Of a stretch of 64,000 bases of DNA, positions 1 through 10,173 are shown piece by piece. The number at the start of each line of letters is the position of its first letter. The first letter of the stretch is position 1. The notes beneath the pieces are model-generated. The model ran no database searches. It had not been told where the DNA came from and saw nothing but the letters and a program-made list of their open reading frames with translations. The stretch is taken from assembly GCA_963693305.1 (NCBI GenBank), contig OY855905.1:42041895-42105894 (forward strand), written 5' to 3'. This DNA is from Meandrina meandrites (Eukaryota; Cnidaria; Anthozoa; Scleractinia; Meandrinidae). The translations under genes and the position numbers were made by a program.

Positions 1-300
1 CTTTTTTTCGAGCTGTAGTTTTTTGCCTTGAGTTGATTGTGTTGCCTTGACTGTTTTGAAGTAAATCAAAACAAATTTCCTTGTCTTCATCGAGGTCCTT
101 TTTTACACTGATTTGCTCTACGAGGTTTATTAGTGTACAGTAAAAGTTGCAAAAAGTTTTTCTACTAAAATTTGATATGTGCGCCTCCGTGCATTCGTGG
201 GGAACCCAATAAAGTGCAGGGACGTCAACACACTAAATTCAAGCAAAAAAATAATAAATGGGAGCTCCACTTTTAGGCCTGCCTAAATCTATATATTAGA
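1..300 (+). repeat. Dispersed repeat, copy 1 (second copy at about 37650-37962)
   Basis: Shared landmarks in the same order and orientation are GAAGTAAATCAAAACAAATTT, GTGCGCCT, GAACCCAATAAAGTGCA, GGAGCTCC, and TTTAGGCCTGCCTAAATCTA. The copies differ by small indels. No coding capacity is seen; it behaves like an interspersed element within an intron. Confidence 0.7.
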
Positions 301-370
301 TTAAATCTGGGAAAAATCAGTTTTGAACATCTGGTTGTTGTCAACGGAACAGTAGCTTTATAGACCTTAC

Positions 371-537
371 CGGTGAGCCAAAGCTGTGACCAGTCTGATG
401 TGTAAAAACGATTTCAGAGATCTTCTTTACCAATTTCTTGTTATAGTTAATGAACGTAACAACTCCGGTATTCAAGCTTTTCGTTTTACCGTCTCTGAAT
501 GTTGTTGCTTTTTCGCAAATTCCGCCAGCAGCTCCAC
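371..537 (-). CDS. ADAM10: ADAM10-like exon 8: zinc-site exon with Glu-to-Gln change
   Basis: The acceptor is GTTTATCAG. It encodes GGAAGGICEKATTF, DGKTKSLNTGVVTF, then EIVFTHQTGHSFGSP. The codon at the catalytic position is CAG, one base from GAG. Donor GTAAGG follows directly in phase 0. Nothing else in the exon suggests decay: no stop, no frameshift, intact splice sites. Confidence 0.9.
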
Positions 538-3500
538 CTGATAAACACAGAGTTAGAAGATATAGCGCATGTTTTATTTTATTATCAAAATTTTGATTAA
601 TCATTTTCAGCTACAGTCACCAGCCATATTGCAAACAAACTTTTAAGATAAGTAAAACATCGAAAGTGTTTCCTCGATATACGGAAACAATTCGATTTAG
701 CCTCCTTCTTACAATAACCTTTCCTAATAAGCGAGTAACTTTGAATTTTGTTTGCTAATAAGCACGTCTATTCCAATGGCGAAGCGCGCGAGGTTAAAAA
801 TAGAATGCAAATGATTATACCCCATGATGCTCAGACAACATCAGCGTGGTCTGAGAGAAATAGAGGGAATCTAGGCGAAGTTTCAAAAAAGGTGTTTTAA
901 GACCACCTGCTGTTTTAGAAAGTGTTTTAGGAAAATCGTCCGCCATTCTGGTTTGTTTGTCTGAGTCTCGTCTGGGTCATTATGTCAATCGCGCGCTTCG
1001 CTATTGGCGCCACCTATAATAACTTCTATTAGAAATCCCTTAATTTTTTAAGTACATTAAATTGAGATCATCCATGGCCAATTTTCTGTCTCTAACAGCT
1101 TGTTAGCCAGGACACAAGAAATAAAGACGTTTGTTAGTAATCAAAGCAAGTTCCAGATAAGATCTCAATTATTCAGTTAAGTACGTAAAGCGGAAAACTC
1201 TGATAGCACTTCAAGGTGTGCATGTCCAGAGCGTATCAATGCTGCCGTAGGGAGCCTACTATCTATGACTTGTTCCCTGAGCTGAACCAATGGTGATAAA
1301 TTTAAAACTACCTTGTTCACCAACCCAAGCAAGACCAAGCACACCATTAGCAAAATCCCTGTACGTAAAGACGTAAGACAGGCACACATCATCATGGTTT
1401 TCCTCTGAGTTAATCTCAAGAAGTCTCTCCACTCCGATGTCGTTATCTGCATATGGATTGCTGGTGTTATCAGCATCCGAGCTGTCGTTGGCTCTCATTT
1501 TTAAGATTTGAAATCGAATGCCTAGCCAAAAAAATGAAACATCAAATTAAATCGTCCTTACCGTTTGAATTTCCATGCAAGAATGATAAACGACCGTTAT
1601 CCCTACAACGTTGCACCAGGCCAGTGCATTGCGAAGCAGATTGGCAAAAAGTATAAAAATAGCATTAAACTACCAAAGTAAAGGAAAAGTACTGACATTC
1701 TATAGCATGAGAACTGAAAGATACTGAAAAGAGATGTTTATGTTTCACTTGTCGACTGCTGGATATGTTTTCGTATTTACTACGTTCCTTTCCTTGGGTG
1801 CGCTTTGTGAAATCAAACAGCCTGCTTTTGCCATTTCAGATCCTTTACCATGATTTGCGAGGAAAGGGTAGAAAAAAGTTAACATTGGCAACATTTTAGA
1901 ACGTTTCTCAGAGTAAGATTGAAAACGATCCTTTTCGGTTTTGGGTTCCCTAGAAAGCTACTGTTCGTAATGTTTTGTTGCTGTTGCTGTTGCTGTTTCT
2001 GTTGTTGGCGTTGTTGTTGCTGTTGTGTCATTTGGTAGAATAAATGGGTATTTCTGACGCTGGCACAAGCCGTATTGTAACAAAGACTTGTTATATACTA
2101 CCCTGCAAGTAAGAGATCTTCGTCTCCCGAGTTAGTAATATACCTAACCTACCCTCAAATTGGCCATCCCCATCAAAGTCTGTATTTTCATAAATTGCAT
2201 TCGCAGCATTGACGTGGTCTGCCATTAGCAACAAAGCTCTCCGTTTATTACCTCCTGCCATGTTCTCAGTGAACAGATGATCAGCCTACAAAACAAAGAA
2301 AAAGCGGCATGGTATGGAACACGTTCCCCTTGTGACTTGTCTTGTGTGTAACTCTGACCCAGTGGAAGACTAGTAGTGCTAGTCGAAATATTGGCCATTA
2401 AAAATCCTGCCTATCTCCATTTCCGTCGTACTAGCCTTACAATTTAATTTGTTTGTTCTGAATTAACTTGTTAGTTTATTTTACATCAGGGTCCTAAAGC
2501 TTTAAAATGGAAACTGGGATTATTTTCCCCTTAATTCGCACGAGAAAAATTGGGATTTAATACCCTAACACAAGGATTTGAGTGATGGGAATTTAAACGG
2601 GGCATATTATTGTAGCGCCGTTTCTAGGAAAATGTCAAAAAAGTAAGAACTTTCATCGCTTCCTCTCCTCTGTGGTTTAATCAAACTCAATCTCGATCGG
2701 ATGGCGGTGTTTTTGAGGTGAGAATTTTGATGGTTTAGCGTCAGTTCGAACTTGAACTGGATAAGGTCGCTGCCGCCGGCTGTCCAGCTGTCTTCTCTAT
2801 TATCGAGTCTTTATCGGTCGGTACGTGATCTCAAACGGCTCAGGACGGCAAATTTATTGAACCATTCAGAGTAAACTTTGAGTTTTGTTGTAAATCGTTC
2901 GAAGCCGACGTAATAATTATCTATATATCTTCTATACGCTCCATTGATACAGCCAGACACAGGGTGGTCTGCCTGTGCATGGTGTTATGTTCTCGAGATA
3001 TGGTGCTCATCTCTAACCCCGCCCTTTGTCCATGAAGTTTAAAAAAATGCATCTGTATCTTGCTTGCATTCCAAATAAAAAAAAAAACTTGTGACAAGAA
3101 TTGTTTGCACTCGTGTCCCTTTTTAAGATGCGCTGGGAAACTGATTGGTGGGTAACATTTGCGTTTAGAATTAACTGTTCCTACATTAATCTGGAGTTTC
3201 GTTCGTTTCAACTCACCCTCATCTTTAAGGTGCAAGACAATTTTTTTGGATCAATTTCTCCAGCTGCCCTGCGATATCTGTTTATGAATGGCTCAAACTT
3301 GGCATCGCGTTCCTTTTCGATCAGGTTTTCTTTCACCGCTGACCTGAGCGATTTAATTAAGAGCAAGTAATTGAAAAAAAAAACTGATTTAAAGATGATT
3401 ATTTCAAAAGACCCCTCAGTTTCGCCCAAATGCCGCTTTTAGTAGGAATATATCTGTTAGTAACTTAGGTAAACGAGAAAAAAATGGTAATATTTGATCA

Positions 3501-6500
3501 TGGCAGATACAGAAAAGGTAATTGTAAGTTAAAGGAAAAACAAAACGTTTTTATGACAAGCATAGTATTCGCTGAAAACAAAAAAAGGTTTAAGTATATT
3601 TTCACCGACTAGAAGTTGTATGTATGTTTAATTCAGTGTACGTGTGCATGTTTTTTTTAACTGTACGTAAGGACGGAGCAACGAAAATTCTAAAGCAGTA
3701 TAACGTAGTTTAATGTAGTCTATTTGAAATGTAGTGCAAGTTGTGTAAAGTAGTGTAATTTGATTAAGTGAATTATATTGTAATGTAGCGCTATGTGTTT
3801 GAAATAAAGTGTATTCAAAAAAAAATCATGGCAGATCCAGGCCTTCAGCTAAGAAGCGGGCCCGCTTGACTATGAATGTTGAATTTTGCGAAGATAATTC
3901 CGGCATTTCAAAGAAAATGCGCTATTTCCGAAAAAAATAAGCCCGGGCCCCTCTCCTGGATCCGCTACTGATAATAATGTCAGTACAGTATTCATAAATG
4001 CAAATCAAAGCAAAGAGTTAGGCGTGCGAGTGGCAGCTACTCGTGTGTGTATTCCAAACGTGAACCTACTCGCAGACGTCTTCTAATAATTCATCTCTTC
4101 TGCTGAGATATAAGTAAATGTGTACCATTTTAAAGATTATAATGATTTACACTAAAAGGTTCAAATTTCCTTAATTTTGCATACCACTCGGGGTGAAAGG
4201 GACTCCGTTAGGACTATCAGTCTTAAGGCTTGTGGCGTACAATATGCCAAATATGGATGAGTTTCAAAACCATGAAGTTTTGTATAGGGTTTACCTCTTT
4301 ACTTTATCCATCCACCTCTTTGTTTTCTCACGCACGCCAAATTCTGGACCATAAGCACGAGGGTAATGCACGTCTCTGCTCTCGTACATAACGGAGTGAA
4401 AGTCTTTAGGAGCATCTTTGAAATACTCCTTGGCTGACTCAACAAAATACTCATCATTTCCTACATGAATTTTGCCTTCAAATACGCCATCATCAGATAT
4501 AAAACCATGGACCAAAGAATTTTTATGCCCTGGGTATAAACAAATAAAGAACAGTCACCAGCGTTTCTGGATTACCACATACCTCGTCAGGTTTTTTTGA
4601 TCAGTCTCGCGGTCCTTTTGATTGAGTTTTGATTGGATTAATTAGTGACCGCTTCCAAGATACCCATAAATGTTCAAGCAGCCCTTCTTGTCTGCCTTCC
4701 GTACAACGTAGTTCGGCAACGTTGTACGAATCTTTGTATTACAATGATTCGTCCGAAGGTATTAATTTAAGTCGCTGCATAACCAAATTTCTTTTTCGCT
4801 GCAAAATGAATAATAAAACAATTACCTCGCTTTTAATTGCGGATTATCCGGCGATTTTTTTTGGCCAATTCGGTCTATGACCTCGTCTGCTAAGTTTCAT
4901 GTACGGGATATTGCGCGCCATTTCGCACGATGATTTTTAATAAGCCTGATGCATGATAAGTCACTCAGTAACAAGCCTTATGAGTTTGACGCGAATCATT
5001 TTCAACTTTCTGCCACCTTCATGCAGTGTTCACGTGGGTGTTCTCTTCCTCGTTAATGATCTTTGTTTTGGGAATTGATTAAGGATAATATTTGTAAGCC
5101 GAGGCTTGAATAAGTGCTACCTTCTGTAGGCTTTAGAATAGGTACATCAAGGGCTTATTGCAGTCGGGGCAACAAGTGCCAGTTGATGACGCGATGTTCT
5201 CCGAGAAGTGGCTGAGCCCGCGGTTTTCGTCCCAGTAGTTGCTAAGTCATGACATATTTTGTTCGCGCGATTGCCTCCGGGGTACTCGTGCGCGTTGGCG
5301 CTTGTTTTTGATTGGATGAAATAATTCGGAAACTCTTCGAGTGCTTCAACGAAGATTTGCCAAAACTGGCACGTACTCCCTCGACTGATTTGAGAATTTG
5401 GCGATGGTAGCCCATATGTTTTAGATTACTGTACCTTCCACATCCCCTTTTACAATCATGGCAGGGTCAAAATCAGCGTTTTCTGCTGTAAATTCATCAG
5501 TAAAAAGGTCTACATCCCTTCTCAGGCGTATCTTAAAATCCCTACAAACAGAAACAACCAAAGGTGTTGAAATACGGAGAGTCATGATGCAGGGAGTGTC
5601 CACCAACATCTAGCAGGGATCAAATTATAAATGTGTACTCATGACCGAAAATGTAGCAGTTGAAAGGGGAGTCGGGAGTGTCCCGGCTCAGTGATCAATA
5701 TCGTAATAAATATGTATATCGTAATAAGTATTCTGTAAACTTTATTATCTTGCAAAAAACACCAAAGTGGTGAAAGCAAGTTAATATCAACTAAAAAGTA
5801 AAAAAAAAAATATGATTAAAATATTCAAATCCCCAGATGGGCAATAAGTAATTTCAATGTTCCGTAACATCCTGTCACAAATTCAAATTTGATGGACTTA
5901 AATCATTGTAATCCTGTACTCATTCCCTTTAATTGTTCTATTTTGCTCCGTAGAATCGTTTTACCCACATTATTTGTATATTTGGTGTTATTTGGCAATA
6001 CAGTGTGGAAATTTGGAAAGAGTGCTTTCGATAAACAGCCTGAGGACACTGTCCCTTTGCTGCAATCATCATTCATCATTGTCCAAGCTGCTACATTTTT
6101 TGTGTGTGTATGTTGTAATATTGTCCCTGCTATGTGTCGCTGCGACATGTGCTAGATGCAGCAACATGCATATGTTGCCTCCTTTGGAAAAATTCAGTTA
6201 AAGTTCAACTTTTTATCAGACGCAAGCCATCCATACATTTTCTCTAGGCCAGCAAAAATCTATGCCCTGTAGCACACGGAAAATGTATGCGACAGTGGTT
6301 TGTTCATCTTATGAAATGTTTTTTTGCATGTTTTGCATAAATGTTCCTTGAGTGGCTTGGTCATGCAATTACACACGATATCTGAAGTCACGATATCTGC
6401 ATGAAGCGCAATAATTGTCAGGCACAATACAACACGCGCAAATAATTAACCGCGCGGCCATGGGCCGAGCGCGGTTCTTGATTTACACGGGATTTATTAT

Positions 6501-9500
6501 TATTAACCGCGCGGCCATGGGCCGAGCGCGGTTCTTGCTCTGCACGGGATTTAATATTTTTTAACCGCGCGGCCATGGGCCGAGCGCGGTTCTTGTTTTA
6601 CACGGGATTTATTATTTTTTTAACCGCGTGGCCATGGGCCGAGCGCGGTTCTTGTTTTACACGGGATTTATTATTAACCGCGCGGCCATGGGCCGAGCGC
6701 GGTTCTTGCTTTACACGGGATTTATTATTAACCGCGCGGCCATGGGCCGAGCGCGGTTCTTGTTTTACACGGGATTTATTATTAACCGCGCGGCCATGGG
6801 CCGAGCGCGGTTCTTGTTTTACACGGGATTTATTAACCGCCCGGCCATGGGCCGAGCGCGGTTCTTGCTTTACACGGGATTTATTATTTTTTTAACCGCG
6901 CGGCCATGGGCCGAGCGCGGTTCTTGTTTTACACGGGATTTATTTTTTTTTTTTATGTCGGTGACCAGACGCAAACCTCCACTCGGCCAAATCGTGATCG
7001 GGACTGAATCACGCAACCTGTGATGTTTATTCGCCAAAAGCTGTTGAAACATGAATGTACGGAAAATGTTGCGGATATTGTTTTCTTTATTGTGTATAAA
7101 GTATATTTTCTTTTGGTTTTATTGAAGCGTTCGATTCAAAGCGAATGTTGAATACACTGAAAAAGGTATTACGTCAGCCATGGAATGCGCTGATGTTGCA
7201 GGTTTCACTTTCGTTACGCGACAAATAACATAGTGTTTCATTTGCATGTTTATGTCGGCAGAAGCGACGGTCATTAATTTAATTTGTTTCCTCTTCTGCG
7301 AGTATTTCTTGTGGGTTTAGGCAATCGAAGTGAATTCTTTGGCTATTTCCTTGAAGTGAGTTCAAATATTTGAAAGGAAATGAAATATTTGCTTAAGTAA
7401 ACAATCGAGCGTGCCCGAACGTGCAGGGGCTACGTCATTAGAAGGGAAAAATCCACAAGCTAAAGATAGCCGGGCACAACGTAAACCTCGGATTGTGTGA
7501 CTAATGTGACTACTTTGCTAGTCCTTTACTCATAATGCAAACAGATTAAATTTAACCGTGACTTTTGAGAAAGAAAGCTGTTAATTAGCCAAAAATATAA
7601 GCGCGGTTTTAAGTTGCTATAGCAACTTCTTGTTTTATGTCGGTGACCAGACGCAAACCTCCACTCGGCCAAATCGTGATTGGGGCTTTGAAATCACGCA
7701 ACCTATGATGTTTATTCGCCAAAAGCTGTTGAAACATGAATGTACGGAAAATGTTGCGGATATTGTTTTCTTTATTGTGTATAAAGTACATTTTCTTTTG
7801 GTTTTATCGAAGCGTTCGATTCAAAGTGAATGTTGAATACACTGAAAAAAGGTATTACGTCAGCCATGGAATGCGCTGATGTTGCAGGTTTCACTTTCGT
7901 TACGTGACAAATAACATTGTGTTTTATTTGCATGTTTATGTCGGCAGAAGCGACGGTCATTAATTTAATTTGTTTCCTCTTCTGCGAGTATTTCTTGTGG
8001 GTTTAGGCAATCGAAGTGAATTCTTTGGCTATTTCCTTGAAGTGAGTTCAAATATTTGAAAGGAAATGAATTATTTGCTTAGGTAAACAATTGAGCGTGC
8101 CCGAACGTGCAGGGGCTACGTCATTAGAAGGGAAAAACCCCTAAGCTAAAGATAGCCGGGCACAACGTAAACGTGTGACTAACGTGACTACTTTGCTAGT
8201 CCTTTACTCATAATGCAAACAGATTAAATTTAACCGTGACTTTTGAGAAAGAAAGCTCTAAATTAGGCAAAAATATAAGCGCGGTTTTAAGTTGCTATAG
8301 CAACTTCTTGTTTGTATTTTTTTTTTGTCGGTGACCAGACCCAAACCTCAGCTCGGCCAAATCGTGATCGGGACTTTTAATCTCGCAACTTGTGATGTTT
8401 ATTCACCAAAACCTGTTAAAACATTAATTTACGGAAAATGTTATGGATATTGTTTTCTTTATTGTGTATAAAGTATATTTTCTTTTGGTGTTATCGAAGC
8501 GTTGGACTCAAAGCTAACATTAAATACACTAAAAAAAGGTATTACGGCCATGGAATGCGCTGATGTTGCAGGTTCACTTTCGTTACGTGAGAGATAACGT
8601 TTTGTTTTCTTTGCAACTTTATATCGGCAGAAGCGACGGTCATTAATTTATTTGCACTTCTGCAAGTATTTCCTGTGGGGTTAGGCAATTGAAGTGAATT
8701 CTTTGGCTGTTTCATCGAAGCGAGTTCAGAGATTTGAAGGAAAATGAAATATTTGCGAAGGTAAACAATTGAGCGTGCCTGAACGTGCAGGGGTTACGTC
8801 ATTAGTAGGAAAAAACCAACAAGCTTAACACAGCCGGGGATAACGTAAACTTCGGATTGTGTGACTCGCGTGATTACTTTGATAGTCCTTCACTCATAGT
8901 ACAAACAAATTGAAACAAGAATGTATGGAAAATGTTGCGGATATATATTTTTTTATTGTGTGTAAAATTAATAGCGTTCAAATACACACTGAATTCATGC
9001 CCAAACATGTCGCAAGCGAAGTTCCAGCTTAAGACCATTACGTCATCACAAATTTCACAACGGCTATGGGCGTTGGTGCAATATTGGATTGTGTGACTCG
9101 CGTGACTACTTTGCTAGTCCTTTACTCTTAGTACAGAACAAATTTAATTTAACCGTGACTTTTCTGAGTAAGAAACCTGTTGGAGTAAATTTAAAAAAGC
9201 GCGGTTTTAAGATGCTTGCATCTTCTTGTTTTTCGTCGTTTCTTCCAGCACGAATCTGACTTCTTCGAATTTTAATTAAATTTTTGACGTTATAAATTAA
9301 AATCTTTGGGAGGCATTCGGTTCAGGCAACAATCTACTGAGACAGCTAAGGGTAGAAGATGCTGAAAACGGTTACTAAGCAAAACGCAGTGCTAATCAAA
9401 TGGAACCAGGATTTTGATCCATAGTCGAGTAAGCAAGATAATTAACGTAAGACACTGTAACATACTGAATCGAAATATTTTACAAAGGAAACGGTAAATT

Positions 9501-10053
9501 TGATGCAAATCGCTTTCAGGCCAGCGAATGAGAAACAGTGTGATGCAAACGAACAACAACAACAACAAAACTCCAGCGATTCCAGTGATTATATAAGTGT
9601 TAAAACCTAGAAGAAGTAATACATTACTATTTTTATACAACAACAACAACAAAACTGATACCACAAAGGTTTAATAACATTAATCTGTGTAGCAACTAAG
9701 TAATTATTACTGATTCAGTGTATCACGGTCTGAGCGTTAAAACTTACCTCTGATGAGTTTTTAAATTCAATTCAATGCGATGATCGCCGTTGGGACTTGA
9801 ACGTCTCACGCGTCCATGTTGCTTGAGTACTGGAGTTGTGTCATAGTTTAGAGGTTCATAGTGGTTTATAAAATCCCCCAGCGGCCGTCCTGTTAAGCAC
9901 AAACACGAAAATTGTACGCCAATCTTGTACACCGACACGAACGTTCAATGCGGAGGGATTTATAAGCCAGGAACGAACTTTTAACTTACGATATGACAAA
10001 GCAGAACTCCACAGAAGTACGAAAGAAGCAAAACAAACACGTAGTGTTGCCAT
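371..10053 (-). CDS. ADAM10: ADAM10-like metalloprotease-family protein, catalytically altered; 3' part off window
   Basis: Eight minus-strand exons join without a frame break: 9990-10053, 9748-9889, 5435-5541, 4295-4529, 3217-3343, 2153-2285, 1321-1521, 371-537 (1,176 nt, 392 residues). Order: signal peptide (1-20), ADAM10-type prodomain, two proprotein-convertase-like sites (RVRR ending at 51, RYRR at 205-208), then the reprolysin-like domain with ADAM10-typical stretches such as SEENHDD, GVLGLAWVG, GGICEK and KSLNTG. ADAM10 family members are type I membrane sheddases acting on Notch and other surface proteins. Here the zinc motif is HQTGHSFGSP: both histidines and the glycine are present but the catalytic Glu is Gln (residue 384), and the prodomain segment YGPEFGVREK lacks the cysteine-switch Cys. 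The last exon ends at SP with donor GTAAGG; the third zinc His, disintegrin and transmembrane parts must lie to the left. Family assignment is secure; loss of proteolysis is inference. Confidence 0.9.
1321..1521 (-). CDS. ADAM10: ADAM10-like exon 7: metalloprotease domain
   Basis: The acceptor is TTTGGCTAG. It encodes GIRFQILKMRAND, then NIGVE-like DIGVERLLEINSEENHDD, then VFTYRDFANGVLGLAWV. It ends in phase 1 at donor GTGAAC. Confidence 0.9.
1975..2030. repeat. GTT/GCT trinucleotide microsatellite
   Basis: Imperfect run of GTT, GCT and related triplets in an ADAM10-like intron. Confidence 0.8.
2153..2285 (-). CDS. ADAM10: ADAM10-like exon 6: start of metalloprotease domain
   Basis: The acceptor is TTTTGTAG. 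It encodes ADHLFTENM and HVNAANAIYENTDF, the first helix and strand region of the ADAM10 catalytic domain. Donor GTAGGT, phase 1. Confidence 0.85.
3217..3343 (-). CDS. ADAM10: ADAM10-like exon 5: end of prodomain with furin-type site
   Basis: The acceptor is CGCTCAG and the donor GTGAGT (phase 0). The exon carries NRYRRAAGE, fitting the R-X-R-R maturation site, then KKLSCTLKM leading into the protease domain. Phase fits both neighbours exactly, which is the main support for this short exon. Confidence 0.8.
4295..4529 (-). CDS. ADAM10: ADAM10-like exon 4: prodomain including the cysteine-switch region
   Basis: It encodes FEGKIHVGNDEYFVESA and DFHSVMYE, typical ADAM10 prodomain text. The following YGPEFGVREK occupies the place where vertebrate ADAM10 has its switch Cys, and no Cys is present. 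Donor GTAAAC, phase 2. Confidence 0.88.
5435..5541 (-). CDS. ADAM10: ADAM10-like exon 3: prodomain
   Basis: The acceptor is TGTTTGTAG. It encodes DFKIRLRRDVDLFTDEF and ends GDVEG with donor GTACAG, phase 1. The intron to exon 2 is 4.2 kb and holds the tandem repeat block. Confidence 0.85.
6448..6950. repeat. Hairpin minisatellite, nine units of about 54 bp
   Basis: Units start near 6448, 6504, 6562, 6622, 6675, 6729, 6783, 6834 and 6893. Each begins with a near-perfect hairpin: AACCGCGC, GGCC, ATG, GGCC, GA, GCGCGGTT. It is followed by CTTG, a T run, ACACGGGATTTATT and a variable T/A spacer that accounts for most length differences. Units are nearly identical, suggesting recent amplification or homogenisation. 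The array runs directly into the 680-bp tandem block. Confidence 0.92.
6950..9235. repeat. Tandem block of about 680-bp units (three copies plus a truncated fourth)
   Basis: Unit starts TGTCGGTGACCAGAC near 6957, 7638 and 8327; a partial copy is fused within the third from about 8911. Each unit ends with GCGCGGTTTTAAG, a short hairpin, then CTTGTTT. Units 1 and 2 are almost identical; unit 3 is clearly diverged. No long ORF is conserved among the copies. The GCGCGGTT plus CTTGTTTT ending is shared with every minisatellite unit, so the two arrays appear to be one family. Confidence 0.85.
9545..9656. repeat. Two AAC microsatellite runs
   Basis: (AAC)n tracts near 9551-9568 and 9640-9655 in an ADAM10-like intron. 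Confidence 0.7.
9748..9889 (-). CDS. ADAM10: ADAM10-like exon 2: N-terminal prodomain
   Basis: The acceptor is CTTAACAG. It encodes PLGDFINHYEPLNYD and the basic site GRVRRSS, where the ADAM10 prodomain has its upstream convertase site. Donor GTAAGT, phase 2. Confidence 0.85.
9990..10053 (-). CDS. ADAM10: ADAM10-like exon 1: start codon and signal peptide
   Basis: The ATG at 10053 opens MATLRVCFASFVLLWSSALS, a classic hydrophobic leader, followed by TCATATC and donor GTAAGT. It ends in phase 1 and joins exon 2 to make the codon CGA (Arg22). Confidence 0.85.
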
Positions 10054-10165
10054 GCTTTAAAAGCGCAACTCTGTACTCCGAAATTAAATTTTGCTTGTTT
10101 GCTATCACGACTTTGAAACACTGTTGTGGAGAGTTTACCTTGCGATTAAAGAATGCAACGAACCA

Positions 10166-10173
10166 TCACGTGA
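10166..10173. promoter_or_regulatory. Palindromic E-box TCACGTGA upstream of the ADAM10-like start
   Basis: The 8-bp palindrome lies about 115 bp upstream of the start codon at 10053. It matches the core bound by bHLH-zip factors (TFEB, USF, MAX type). A single site can occur by chance. Confidence 0.25.
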
